Assembly: GCA_001692895.1 (NCBI GenBank)
Contig: KV748238.1
Span: forward strand, 930,001 to 994,000
DNA from: Cenococcum geophilum 1.58
Lineage: Eukaryota > Ascomycota > Dothideomycetes > Gloniales > Gloniaceae
DNA: 64,000 nt
Reading direction: 5' to 3'
Positions 34,114 through 45,257 of this stretch are shown one piece after another. Under the pieces are notes generated by a model. It was not told where the DNA came from. It made no database searches and was given only the letters and a program-made list of their open reading frames with translations. The position numbers were made by a program, and so were the translations under genes. Each line of letters starts with the position of its first letter. Positions within the stretch are counted from its first letter, which is position 1.

Positions 34114-34430
34114 CTAATTAGTAGATATATAGATTAGGAAATACGCAATAGCTAGCGCTTAAGAAGTAGTACTAGAAATAGTTCATAATCGCCTAGTTCT
34201 TATCTATTTTATTAAAGGAGAAAGCTATATTACCCTTAAAGCTTAAGACTACGTATTAACTTAACTGCTAACGCGTTAAATTGCCTAGAGAATTGTATCT
34301 TTACTTAGAGAAGATTATGACCTCCCTTAAGCTTAAGAGAATTTATACTGGCTTTATAGCTAATATAATAGATCGCTAAGAGAATAGTAATCTTGCTAAG
34401 AACACTTTATAGGCCCGATAGCTATAGAGA
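34114..34430 (+). other. Copia-1 leader before the Helitron
   Basis: About 300 bp between the LTR and the CTTAAC microsatellite. It is RIP-mutated. It should contain the primer-binding site directly after the LTR, but the sequence there is too changed to name a tRNA. Confidence 0.55.
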
Positions 34431-34442
34431 ATGTATATACTA

Positions 34443-34535
34443 CCCTTAACCTCAACCTTAATCTTAACCTTAACCTTAACCCTTAACCTTAACCTTAACC
34501 TTAACCTTAAACCTTAAATCTTAAACCTTAAACCT
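34443..34535 (+). repeat. CTTAAC/CCTTAA microsatellite
   Basis: About fifteen copies of a 6-7 bp unit, CCTTAA with variants. It resembles telomeric repeat in style but the unit is not TTAGGG/CCCTAA. Confidence 0.9.
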
Positions 34536-34959
34536 TTATAACCTCTACCTAAATATATCTAATATATACTAAGTTTGGGTTGAACCTGAGTGTCTAATTG
34601 GTTAAAAATTTGTCTGGTCACCTGATATAAGGGACGTGCTACCTTACGTGCTACCCTATTAAATTCCTTACCTCGTGACCTTAAATCCTACCCCTTACTG
34701 CTCTCTACCTTCTACCCCAGTTGCTACTCCCTATTTACTGCCTAAATGCCTTCCAATTGTATATTTTGTACTGCCTGTAAGCAGTATCGCTCTTCTACTA
34801 ACTTTGCAACGAACCGTCGTGGAGCTCCGTATAAGACCTATAACTATTATAGGGTTAATCCTTTACTTACTCTTTTTTAACTTACTACCTTTCTAACTTT
34901 ATATAGGAGAAAAGAAATAGACGGTCCCGATAACCTTTAGCGGACCTTCCATAGCCTAT

Positions 34960-37900
34960 ACCCCAAACTATAGCCGCTACTGCTTCCGCTGCTGCCTCCG
35001 CTGCTACTTCTCCCCTTATACCGCCCGTATCGATCCAGTAACCGCCTATACTAATCTAGCCGCGACCACCCGCATTTATCCAGCCGTAACCGCCCGCATT
35101 TATCTAGCCATAACCCGCCATGGCCCGCCCTATTACGGGCCAGTTAAATATCGGGCCTATTACTATAGCCCGCCCTATTGCGGAGCAGCTAGATTGTGGT
35201 CTAATTACTACAGTCCGCCATATTACGGAGCAGCTAGATCTCGGTTCTATGGACGTTATCTATAACTTCTGTATAGCCCTACATTGGATTAATAAACGTG
35301 TTAGTATATTACCTGCTAGCAATTCACGCTTTAAAGCCTACTATAAGCACGGTAATGTAAACCTCCCTCTATTCCAGCCACCGCCAAAATATCTACGCGA
35401 TCTTTTAGAGTCCCGTAGTACTTCTGCTAGGTAGTTTAGGGAGCGGCTTCGCTCATATAATGTAGCATTGGCTTTTACGTCCGTAAACTGTACCGTTACT
35501 AACTATGGTATAGCCTGGGGCGGCCCAAATTGCTTCTAGATATATAGTGAGCTTTACCATCTATAGGGCCCGCTGGAGCCTCCTACCGATATTGCTCCGC
35601 GGTATGCCTAGCTATACTTTTACGACCCTAGTTATGCTATAGATGTCCGGCTACGGGCCCGTCCTAATACCTAGCTAGATGTAACCATTCTATGGTGCCT
35701 TACTGCTATGCTATCTGAGGTACGGAACCCTTTTATCGCCCTCTATTAAACCGTAAAGGAACGGCTTTAGGCTTAGCCCGTAACGACCCTGTTACGGATT
35801 ATTTTAAACCCGTAGATGCAGCTTATCTTAGAGGCTGGTGCTGATTAGCGCTGTGAGAACCTCCTAATAAGTAATGAGGTGGCCGTTATTATACCGGACG
35901 AGTACGGTGATGCTAGCTTCCGCGATATTGTGCTTGCGGAGTGTTATACGCCTGACGAGCGGCCGCGATACTGCCGTATTAACTTAACGCATGCCGTATA
36001 TATGCCGCTCCACTACATGCTGCTCTTCCCCTGTAGTGATACTGGCTGGCACTGGGGTCTCTAGCTACGCGACTCTAATTAAGCCCGCTAGTGAGACCGT
36101 TTGATGTAGTGGGCGTACTTTTGGTTCTACCTACACGTCCGTATTAACTCTAGGTTAGTCCCTTTTGCCTATTGCCGGCTATTTTAGCAGTATGTTGTGG
36201 ATGTATGGGCGCTATGTGATTAGAATAAGCTTAGCTGGATCCGCTCTAACCAAATAACCCTCTACGCGGAGCTGTATAATGGCGTTGCGGATGCTCTTAC
36301 CCGCTATGATCTGGACCCTACCTTATTAGGCCGCCGTATAGTCCTTCTATCCAGTTTTCTTGGCGGAGCTTGCTTTATCGGCTAGTGCTATTAGGATTTA
36401 ATGGCTATTGTCCGTAAATACGGCCGTCTAAGTATATTTATTACGTTTACTGCTAACCCTAAGTGGGACGAGATTACCCGCGAGCTACTACCTAGCTAGA
36501 CCGCTATAGATAGGCCCGATCTGGTTGTGCGCGTCTTCCGTATAAAACTTATCTACCTTTTTTACGACCTGAAATGGAAGTAGATCTTCGGCCGGTACTG
36601 CGGCTCTGTCTGGACTATTAAGTACTAGAAATGGGGCCTGCCCTATCTATACCTGCTGCTCTTTCTGCATCCGTATGACCGCGATAGGCTGCTGGACCTA
36701 GCCGTTATCGACCGTTTTATATCCGCGGAGCTTCCGTAGCCTGAGGACGATCCTACTGGTCGTCTTACTAAGATTGTAAAGTTGATGATGGTTTATGGCC
36801 CTTGCGGCTCCTAGAATCTGCGAGCTCCCTATATAGTTTTGCTAGGGCTAGGCCTTCCGCTAACCTGCTTAAAGTAGTACCCTAAGCCTTTTAACCCTAC
36901 TACTGTTGTATATGAGGACGGCTATCCAGAATACCGCTGTTGTAATAATCTGCGGTTGTGGTTTATCCGCTTACTAGGGGGAGCTATATTTGAAATAGAT
37001 AACCGCTGGATTATTCCGTATAACTTGTATCTAACTATAAAGTATTATGCCTATATAAATGTTAAGGTCTGCGCCTTTGTAAAGTCCGTTAAGTATATCT
37101 ATAAGTATATATATAAGGGGAACGACCGTACCACTTTACGACTTACGGACGGCGATAAGGTAAGCTAGTATTTATAGGGCCGTTATATTAGCCCCTCCGA
37201 GGCTATCTAGCGGCTATTTGAGTTTCCCGTTTATAAGGAGTTCCCCCCTATAATCTAGCTTGCGGTACACCTTCTAGGTGAGCAGCCTGTATACTTTTAG
37301 CTAGACTAGTCCGTAGAGGAGATCTAGTAGCGCCTTAAGCTCTCTTACTTTACCTTAATGGCCTTCTTTAAGTATAACGCGGAGTATGATGATGGCCGTA
37401 ACTGCCTATATTAAGACTTCCCTAAGCGCTACGTCTTTTATGTGAAGTAGTGGGAGTGGCGTCTGCGCTAGCGAGGCCTTGCGATAGGCCGCATATATTA
37501 CTGCAGCCCCGTTGCGGGCGAGAGGTTCTACTTACGGCTACTGTTAACCTCCGTTCCCGGCCCTACCTCCTTTAAGGACCTCCGTACTGTTGCTAGTGTA
37601 GTCTATCTAACCTTTTAGGCCGCCTGCGTGGCTTTAGGGCTACTAGAGGATAATTGTGAGTGGATTGATTGCTTTACGGAGGCCGCCGTTTTTGCTGCTG
37701 GCGCCTAGCTACGCTCCTTATTTGTAACCGCTTTACTTTACGGCCCTATTATGGAGCTAGTTGCTTTATGGGACCGCTTTAAATAGTCTATCTGTAATGA
37801 TCTGCCTCGCTTTTTGGCCCGCCAACCTAATGCTCCTCCTATAGTTGGCGAGGATGATAACGCCTATCTTAATTACGGCCTATACCTTATCTATTAGATA

Positions 37901-39445
37901 CTTGTGGATTACTAAAAGACGCTTATGGACTATAGCCTGCCCCAGTTCTAGCACTAGTGGGGTATTATTACCGAGGCAAGTAACCCGCTTTTTATAGCGG
38001 AGCTACTGCAATATAACCCTATAGAGGAAGAACGCTAGTTTACTAAGCTACGCTAGCAGCTAAATGCGGATCAGGCAGCGTGCTTTAATACTATTGTTGC
38101 CGCTATAGATACAGATCTATAAACCGCCCGCTTCTTTCTCTAGGGCTCTATAGGCACTAGTAAAACGTTTCTTTATTGCTACCTCTGCCACTACTACCGC
38201 TTGCGCGGTAAGATTATTCTTTATATGGCTTCTTCTAGTATTACAGCCCTTTTACTACCCGGCGGCCGTACCGCCCATTCCCGTTTTTGGATACCTATTG
38301 ATCTACATAAGGAGTCTACTTGCAATATCTCTAAAAGCTTAAATCTAGCTAAGCTCCTACGCCGTACCTCTCTGCTTATTTGGGATAAGGTGCCAATATA
38401 GCACCGCTATTACTTTGAAGCCGTACACCGTATGCTTACGGATGTCCGTTCTAACGACTCTACCTTTAGCGGACTCCCTACTATTTTAGGCAGTAACTTT
38501 GCTTAGATACTGCCTGTTGTCCTATGGGGGAACCGCGCAGCTATCGTAGGTGCTTACCTATAGCGGTTGTTCCTCTGGCCTACCTTCTATATCCTCTCCC
38601 TATAGTTAAATATGCGTGTTTGCCAGGGCGAGATAAACTAGTAGTTTGCCGCTTAGGTGCGAAGCTTATCCTATAATACATCCCTAGCTAATAGGGTTGG
38701 TATTTTACCTAGTATAGCCTAGTTCCGGTCCTAGAAATCCTTTTATGGGTATATATACCCTCCGTATCTACTTACGCGGGCATACTATAACCTAGATGCC
38801 TTCCGCGATTGCGCCATCCTAACTGTTCGTAATAATACCGTTGCTAATATTAATGAGGCTATCCTTACGCAGCTCTACGGCTCCCTAAGCACCTTTTATT
38901 CTATAGACTTTGTGGAGTAAAATAGAGTAGAAGAGAGTTATATGGAACTACCGCCAGCAAAGCTCCTATAGACATTTAACCCTAGTAGCCTACCTCCATT
39001 AAAGCTTTCCCTAAAGGTAGGCGCGCCTGTAATCCTTTTACGGAACCTTTACCCTAAGAAAGGGCTCTGTAACAGCACCCGTATAGTTATTACGCGCCTA
39101 GGCCGCCGCTATATTGAGACTCGGGTACTTAGCGGTACCTTTCACGGGCAGCTACGGCTAATCCCTTGTATTAAGCTCACCTCTACGGACAGAGAACTGC
39201 CGTTTATTATTAGTAGAAGGCAGTTTCCAATCCGGCTATACTTTGCTATAACCGTAAACAAGTCACAAGGGCAGTCTTTTAACTTTATTGGTGTTAATTT
39301 GCGTATACCAGTCTTTACGCATAGGCAGCTATATGTTGCACTATCAAGAGTAACGGATATACGCGGGCTTTCGCTATTACTGCCGCAGAATGGGGATGGT
39401 ATGACTGCTAATATTATATATCCGGAGGTATTGCTGCACTCTTAG
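34960..39445 (+). pseudogene. Helitron Rep-helicase (RepHel), RIP-degraded
   Basis: Pro/Ala-rich repeats (about 34975-35230) lead into the Helitron-like N domain. FTANPKWDE lies at about 36446-36472. The two-His HUH motif should be at 36644-36652 but reads Tyr-Leu-Tyr, both His having changed by C-to-T. The Rep tyrosine region is intact as VKYIYKYIYKGND at 37088-37126. The PIF1-type helicase follows. Its Walker A at 38144-38167 reads GSIGTSKT (a Gly to Ser), and its C-terminal block at about 39210-39370 is well preserved (FAITVNKSQGQS, then LYVALSRV). The protein would nick DNA and unwind it for rolling-circle transposition. Stops at Gln/Trp and loss of the HUH histidines make it inactive. 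The last 400 bp show little RIP. Confidence 0.92.
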
Positions 39446-39587
39446 TATTTTACTGGCCGTTACGGGCTAAGACGCGAGGGGACGGTATGGCAGCAGTGGC
39501 AGCAGTAGTAGTAGTGGCAGTGGTAATAGCAGGGCAGCAGTAGGGCAGACTGAGTTTAGAAGGCCAAAAGCCCGCCGCAGGCGCGAG

Positions 39588-39676
39588 AAATCCGTTAAAT
39601 TTACCCAAGGACCAAAATTGCTGGCTGTAAGTCAGCAATTTTGAAATTTTCCTTGGAAAATTTAACGGATTTCTTG
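39588..39676. repeat. Long hairpin at the Helitron/Copia boundary
   Basis: An inverted repeat of about 40 bp per arm with small mismatches: GAAATCCGTTAAATTT at the left meets its reverse complement at the right end, and CAAAATTGCTG pairs with CAGCAATTTTG around a short loop. It could be the 3' terminal structure of the Helitron, although it is much longer than usual, or a tiny independent foldback element. Confidence 0.85.
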
Positions 39677-39729
39677 TACTACTTTATACTACAATAGAGT
39701 AGTAAGAAAAGATATTAAAGCATAGTAAT

Positions 39730-42700
39730 GGAATTACTGCTACTATAGCTTCTAAAGATAAGCTAGGAGACTATGTAGCAATAAAGGTCTACGTATATAT
39801 ACAGGAGAACTTTACAGACTACACACTATGGATAGTATTTAAGGAGGAATTTAAAGGCTTTATTACTAAGAATTTTAAACGCATATGAACCGATATAAGA
39901 GTAAAGTTACGCATCTATCTACTTAAGAGAGAAGTGTATATCGGAAAGTATAATAACAGATATTTAATCTTAGAAGCACTATTTAACCTCCTCTAAGAAG
40001 AAGAGTTTTATAAATAGACGGACGAAGAGATTAGTTTAGCCCTTAATAATATTAAGCTAATAATTACTGTAGCTCTGTAAGACTAACTTAATTCGACCTT
40101 AGATAAGCTTACTATAGCTCTATTGGCGTTAATACCTTTCTATAGTCCCTTACTAGCTATATAAGCATTATTAGCTCTTTTACCAGCTATTTTAACTGCT
40201 ATACCGCTAACTACTCTAATTGCTGCACTACTAGCTACTCTGATTGCTATACCGCCAGCTACTCCAATTGCTACCCCTACTACCCCTACTACCCCTCCCG
40301 GTCCTTAATCCTCTAATTATAACTAAATCCACACTCTTATTAACTAATTGCTATAGTTATAGCAACCACAGTAGCCGTAATAGCTACCTATATATATACT
40401 ACCTAAACTAGTCGTGCCTAGTGTAGAGCAAGGACCTAGGCAAGGGCCTAGATATAGTAAGAAGGTAGCTATAATTATAAAGATCTATACAGATAACTAA
40501 AAGTATGATAGAGTTAGTGACAGCTTTAACTTTAAGTTAACTATCTTCTATAATATCTGCAAGAGATCTAGCTTGCCACTAGAAGGCTATATAGTAGCAT
40601 TCCCTAGTATGCTAAAAGGGCTTGCTTAGGACCACTACTATAATAGTAACCTTAAGTTAAGACCTTTTATAGAAGCCTGTAACTATATATAACAGTTCTT
40701 TAAAGGGCCAGAATACTACCGTAAGAACCTTACGGAGTGGAATAGTATGACCCTCTAAGGAGTTATAGACGAGAACCCTAATAAGTTAATCTATTAGAAC
40801 TTCTAACTGCTTATAAATAAGCTACTAAAATAACGTTATGGACTATACCTAGACTTCCGTATAAACCGCATTCTTATAAATAAGCTAGTTACTACTTGCT
40901 AGGGAGTACTAGTATGCTGTATTACTGTCTCTAACCCTTTAGAAGACCTTTCTTAGTTAATTAGTAAACTATAATCCTCTATTGTTACGTAGGAAAAAGA
41001 ATACCCCCTATAGGCCTTAATAAGATTGTCTTACTAAGCTTTTTTTTACGGATTAACGCTATTACTAAAATGACTAGAATTGAGACCGAAACACTAACCG
41101 CTATAGTAGCAATCGCCCCTATAGAACTAACGGTAGACTAAAGGCTAAGTACTATATCTGTAAGAAGGAGGACTGCCGTTTGTAGAAATATATAGAGGAG
41201 GAGCGTAATTGGTCTAGAGATAATTATAAGAGACGCTTTACTAATATTAAGGGCCGTAATAAGGGTAACTTTGATAACTACTTTAAGTAATATGTCGCTG
41301 CTTGCGAAAAAGATAAAGATAATAATTTAGACTTTAAAGCCTATATATAAGACACTAAAGACGCTAATGACTTTAGGAACGATGCCGGAGAACCTAATAA
41401 TAGTTCTGCCTATATTACTACCTTTAGAATACTTACTATAGAGGAAGCAACCTCTATAAGCGTAGAGCTAGCTAATAAGGCTTATATATACTTACTTATA
41501 GCTTTAGAACTTACTACGGAGTCTACTACGGAACCTTATACAGAGACCGACCTATTTGCCTATAGTACGGCTATAACCATAGCGTTATAATATACCTTAA
41601 CGGTTTTTATGGGAATTATAATTAATATAGGTGCTTTGCGTAAGTCTACGGCTGGCTACGGCTAATTCTAAGCTCTATAGGCCGTAGACAAGTCCGTAAG
41701 TCTTAATATGTTAACTAAGGGTTAAGTAACTATCTAATTTGGAATTGGAGTATCTATGTCTATTAGAACTATAGATGTTAATAGCCCTATAGGCAAGGTA
41801 TAATTCTATATTGTTAAAGCAGATACTTTTTTCCTACTTTGCTTAGTAGATATAGATAGACTTTATATTAAATACAATAACCTAAAGGACGTTATTATTA
41901 CTCGCATTAAAAGGGTGCTAGTAGTTAGATAATTTGGCCACCTATTTCTCTTATAGAGCTTTTTCTTACAGTCTTATTTAGTTAAGTCTTTTAATATAAA
42001 CCCTTGCTACTTAACTAATATAAAACTATAACGTTTATACCGTTAATTTGGTTACCCGTTAGTTAATAAACTGTAAAAGCTTCTTAATAAGGCTGGCTAC
42101 GGCTATAACACTAATAGATCCGCTATTAAAGAGCTAACTAGACTCTGCTACTATTACTAGAAGTATAGCAGATCTCTAGGTAGATTTTGCTTTACCCTAT
42201 AAGATAACGTTAATTTTAATTATAATATTATTGTTAATATTATATATATTAGCGGCTCCCCCCTACTATACATAGTTAACGAAGCAACTCGATTTTAAGC
42301 TAGTAGATAGCTATAAGATATTAGCGCTAAGCACACTTAGGACATTCTACGGATATACTGGATTAATAGCTACTTAGGACTACTAGACCTAATTACTATA
42401 GACGCTAGGAAGAACTTTATTAGTAAGGAGTTTAAGCACTACGCTGCCACTATAGGAGTAACTATAAAGTTAGTTTTAGTTAAATTACACAATTCTATTA
42501 GAATGGTAGAGCGCTACTATGGTCCGCTATAACAAGCCTACTAAATTATTACGACTGAAATCCCTAAAATTAGTAAGGAGATGGCCCTATAAATAGCCTT
42601 TAAAGCTATTAATAATACGGCTGGCTTAGAAGGCCTAATTCCTATACTCCTAGTCTTTAGAGCCTACCCCTAAATAGTTAAATTGGACGCGCTATTACCT

Positions 42701-44770
42701 TTAGTTATATAGCGAGCTGTAGCTATTAAGAAAGTAATAGTGGAAATCTAAAAGCTATAAGCTAAACAATAGATTGCTAACGCTCTTAATATACAAAATG
42801 GACCATAAACTAACGCTATTTACGGCCTCCTACCTAGTTCGCCTGTCTTAGTCTAGAGAGAAGGCAATACTAGCTAGAGTGGTTATTGGGATGGGCTATA
42901 TACGCTACTTGCCGTTAACGGTAAGACTTATACCGTAAAGTTACTAAATAGGCCTATAACCTTCCGCTCTACGGTTATAAAATCTTACCTACTAAACCTA
43001 TAAGACCCAGTTAAACTATAAGAGCCTATTAAATTAGCTAAACTAGTACCTTTACTAGCTAAACCTTAATTATTACCTAAAGCTAAACTATAGCTACCGC
43101 TAAAGCGAGGTAGAGGTTGCCCCCGTAAATACCTATTACTTATAGCTGTCGCAAATACGGCTACTATAGACGCTATAATAGATATAGGTGCTTTTATAGG
43201 TGATATTATAGATATTGCCGATATTGCTATCTACTTATAGAATGATAATAATACCTAATTTAGCGCTTTACGATAAAAGGAGGTTACAGGCCTACTTAAG
43301 AAAGGCGTCTTTAAGATTATTAAGCTACACAATATACTAAAGGGGGTTAGACTCTTTAACTTATGGTTTATTAATAAGATTAAGAATAAGGGAACTAATA
43401 GAGCCTTTAAGAAATTACGACTTATTGTATAGGCCTATAATAATTTGGAGAAAGAGCTAGTCCTTACTTAGTTACTAATAATTTAATGGGTTAGCCAGCG
43501 GCTAATTCTCTATATCGCTGCTATACTACCGCAGACATAACTCTACCTCTGAGATATTTTATAAGCCTACGTCCAGTCCACTATAAACCTAAACCGCGAG
43601 TTCTACGTATAACCACCACACGAGCTAAATAAATAATTGGGAATTAATACGGACTCTATTCTAAAGGTTATAAAGCCACTTTACGGAGTACCTAAAGCTA
43701 GAAACTACTGGTTTAAGACCTACTATTTATACTACGTTAATTAGCTGCAAATAGACCAGTCTATATACGACCCTTGCTTGCTTTACAGCAATAAGCCTTT
43801 TAGAATTATTGGCCTATAGACTAACGATATACTATTCCTTATAGATAATACCTTTATAAAGGCTAAATAAAGCAAACTATATAAGGCTAAATTTATAGCT
43901 AAGAAGTAAGAGTAATTAACCGCTAATATACTAATTAAGTTTAATGGAGGACTTATTTAATTAATATAAGATAGGAGTATTACGCTAACGTAAAAGCGCT
44001 AGTATAAGAACCTTAGTGTGGTTAATACTACGCTAGTAGATAGTACTAGCTCTAAAGGAGTTACGCGTAGCCTACTTATGCTAAAGGACTAGTATATCGC
44101 TTAACGCGTTAAAGAAGCCTATATCGCCTTAGTCTATTAGCTAAAGGCCTTATTTAACTTATCCTTTATTGCCTAGGTAATTAACCTAGTTAAAGATAAT
44201 ATAAAGAGTCTTAATAAGTAATTAAGCTAGTAGATTAAGAACATAAATAGAGGCCTAAAGTTTGTTAAGCTAGACATTAATACCTTATAACTTCTGGTAT
44301 TTATAAACGCTTCCTTTACCAATAATAAGAACTTATTTTCGCAAATTAGCTATATACTTATACTAGTAGACGCCTTAAATAAGGCAAATATTGTTTACTG
44401 GTCCTTAATTAAGTGTAAAAGAGTTACTAGAAGTGTATTAGCCTTAGAGTTATACGGCATAGCATATGGTTTTAATATAGGCGCTATAATTAAATCTACG
44501 CTAGATAAGGTCTTATAGGTTAACTTACTACTTATTCTTTATACTAATTTAAAGTCTTTATATAACTATCTTATCTAACTAGGAACTACGTAAGAGAAAC
44601 GCTTAATAATTAATATAATGTGCCTTCGCTAAGCTTATAAACGAAGATAGATTACTAAAGTTAAGTGGATTAATGGAGATACTAACCCTGCGGACGCTAT
44701 AATAAAGGATAAGCCCTATACGGCACTATTATAGCTTATTAACACGAATTAAGTTAAATTATGGGCTGTA
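39730..44770 (+). pseudogene. Copia-1 gag-pol, RIP-degraded
   Basis: The gag core at about 40490-40960 reads FNFKLTIFYNIC, AFPSMLKGLA and GPEYYRKNLTEWN with stops at Gln. The protease near 41610-41640 reads INIGA (Asp to Asn). Integrase is at about 42090-42780, including SLGRFCF and ISGSPLLYIV. RT starts at about 43440, with YLRDILQAYVQSTINLN read through a stop at the first Gln, and continues to TNDILFLIDN near 43830 (catalytic Asp pair reduced). RNase H is at about 44290-44560, with NASFANNKNL and TRSVLALELYG. The order is protease-integrase-RT-RNase H, the Copia order. Every catalytic centre carries at least one RIP-type change. Confidence 0.92.
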
Positions 44771-44868
44771 GGGTGGGTTAAGCGAACGGATTTAACTTTG
44801 GTTTAGCGTTGGCGCTAGTACTAAGCGAGCTAATAGCAATTTTCCATCCTAGGGATAAAGTTAGGTTC

Positions 44869-44997
44869 GGCAGAATTTGGTAGAATTCGGTAACATGGTA
44901 GAATTTAGCAGAATTCGGTATTATAGCAGAATTTAGTAGAATTCGGTAACATGGCAGAATTTGGCAGAATTTGGTAATATAGTAGAATTTGGCAGAA
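44869..44997 (+). repeat. GGCAGAATTTGG-type tandem repeats upstream of the Copia-1 3' LTR
   Basis: About nine units of 12-18 bp with a GG(C/T)AGAATT(T/C)GGTA core. They lie just before the 3' LTR, in the place of the 3' untranslated region. The same core word occurs in the LTRs of the Gypsy-1 family. Confidence 0.88.
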
Positions 44998-45081
44998 AGT
45001 TACTATTGCGTATACGTTACGAGTAGTCTAGAAGACTTAACTTTAGAGTATAGATTAGCCTTTTTTTTAGAGTTGCTCTAG

Positions 45082-45252
45082 TGTTGGAACATTAATCACG
45101 TAACGTAGTTATGGGGCTACGAAGCGAGACTAACTGTCTGGCCTTAGAGCAACCCCTTTCTTCTAGACAACAATTAACTACTAACTTCAACACCGTATAC
45201 GTACCACTACAAGTGATATTCGTGCACGTTGATAAAGAGAGTTATACCGATA
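45082..45252 (+). repeat. 3' LTR of Copia-1 (about 171 bp)
   Basis: Starts TGTTGGAACATTAATCACG and ends about GTTATACCGATA, followed by ACTAC, the duplicated target. The minus-strand frame at 45187-45414 spans the junction and is a chance frame. Confidence 0.9.
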
Positions 45253-45257
45253 ACTAC

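Larger units (their letters stand above)
34430..39676 (+). mobile_element. Helitron (rolling-circle transposon) inside Copia-1; ends approximate
   Basis: The coding part encodes a Rep-helicase typical of Helitrons. The exact termini are not certain: the left limit is placed at the CTTAAC-type microsatellite (34443-34535) and the right limit at a long hairpin (39588-39676). Canonical TC and CTRR ends could not be pinned down. The Copia reading frame starts to the right of the hairpin, and no Copia coding is seen to the left, so the insertion is in the leader/gag start. Confidence 0.75.
33943..45252 (+). mobile_element. Copia-1: Ty1/Copia LTR retrotransposon inside Gypsy-1b, carrying a Helitron
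   Basis: Short LTRs of about 170 bp lie at both ends, flanked by ACTAC (33938-33942 and about 45253-45257). Deleting the element and one ACTAC reproduces the Gypsy-1a sequence around position 50-65 almost exactly. This gives both the boundary and the order of events. Coding order protease, integrase, RT, RNase H is diagnostic of Ty1/Copia. A Helitron of about 5 kb lies between the 5' LTR and gag. Confidence 0.93.

Noticed and set aside
34443-34535. Telomere-like repeat
   Set aside because: The unit is CCTTAA/CTTAAC rather than CCCTAA, it is short, and it lies inside a nested transposon.
35120-37168. Separate small genes at 35120-35434, 35879-36064 and 36956-37168
   Set aside because: These are consecutive pieces of the Helitron RepHel frame between RIP-made stops, not independent genes.
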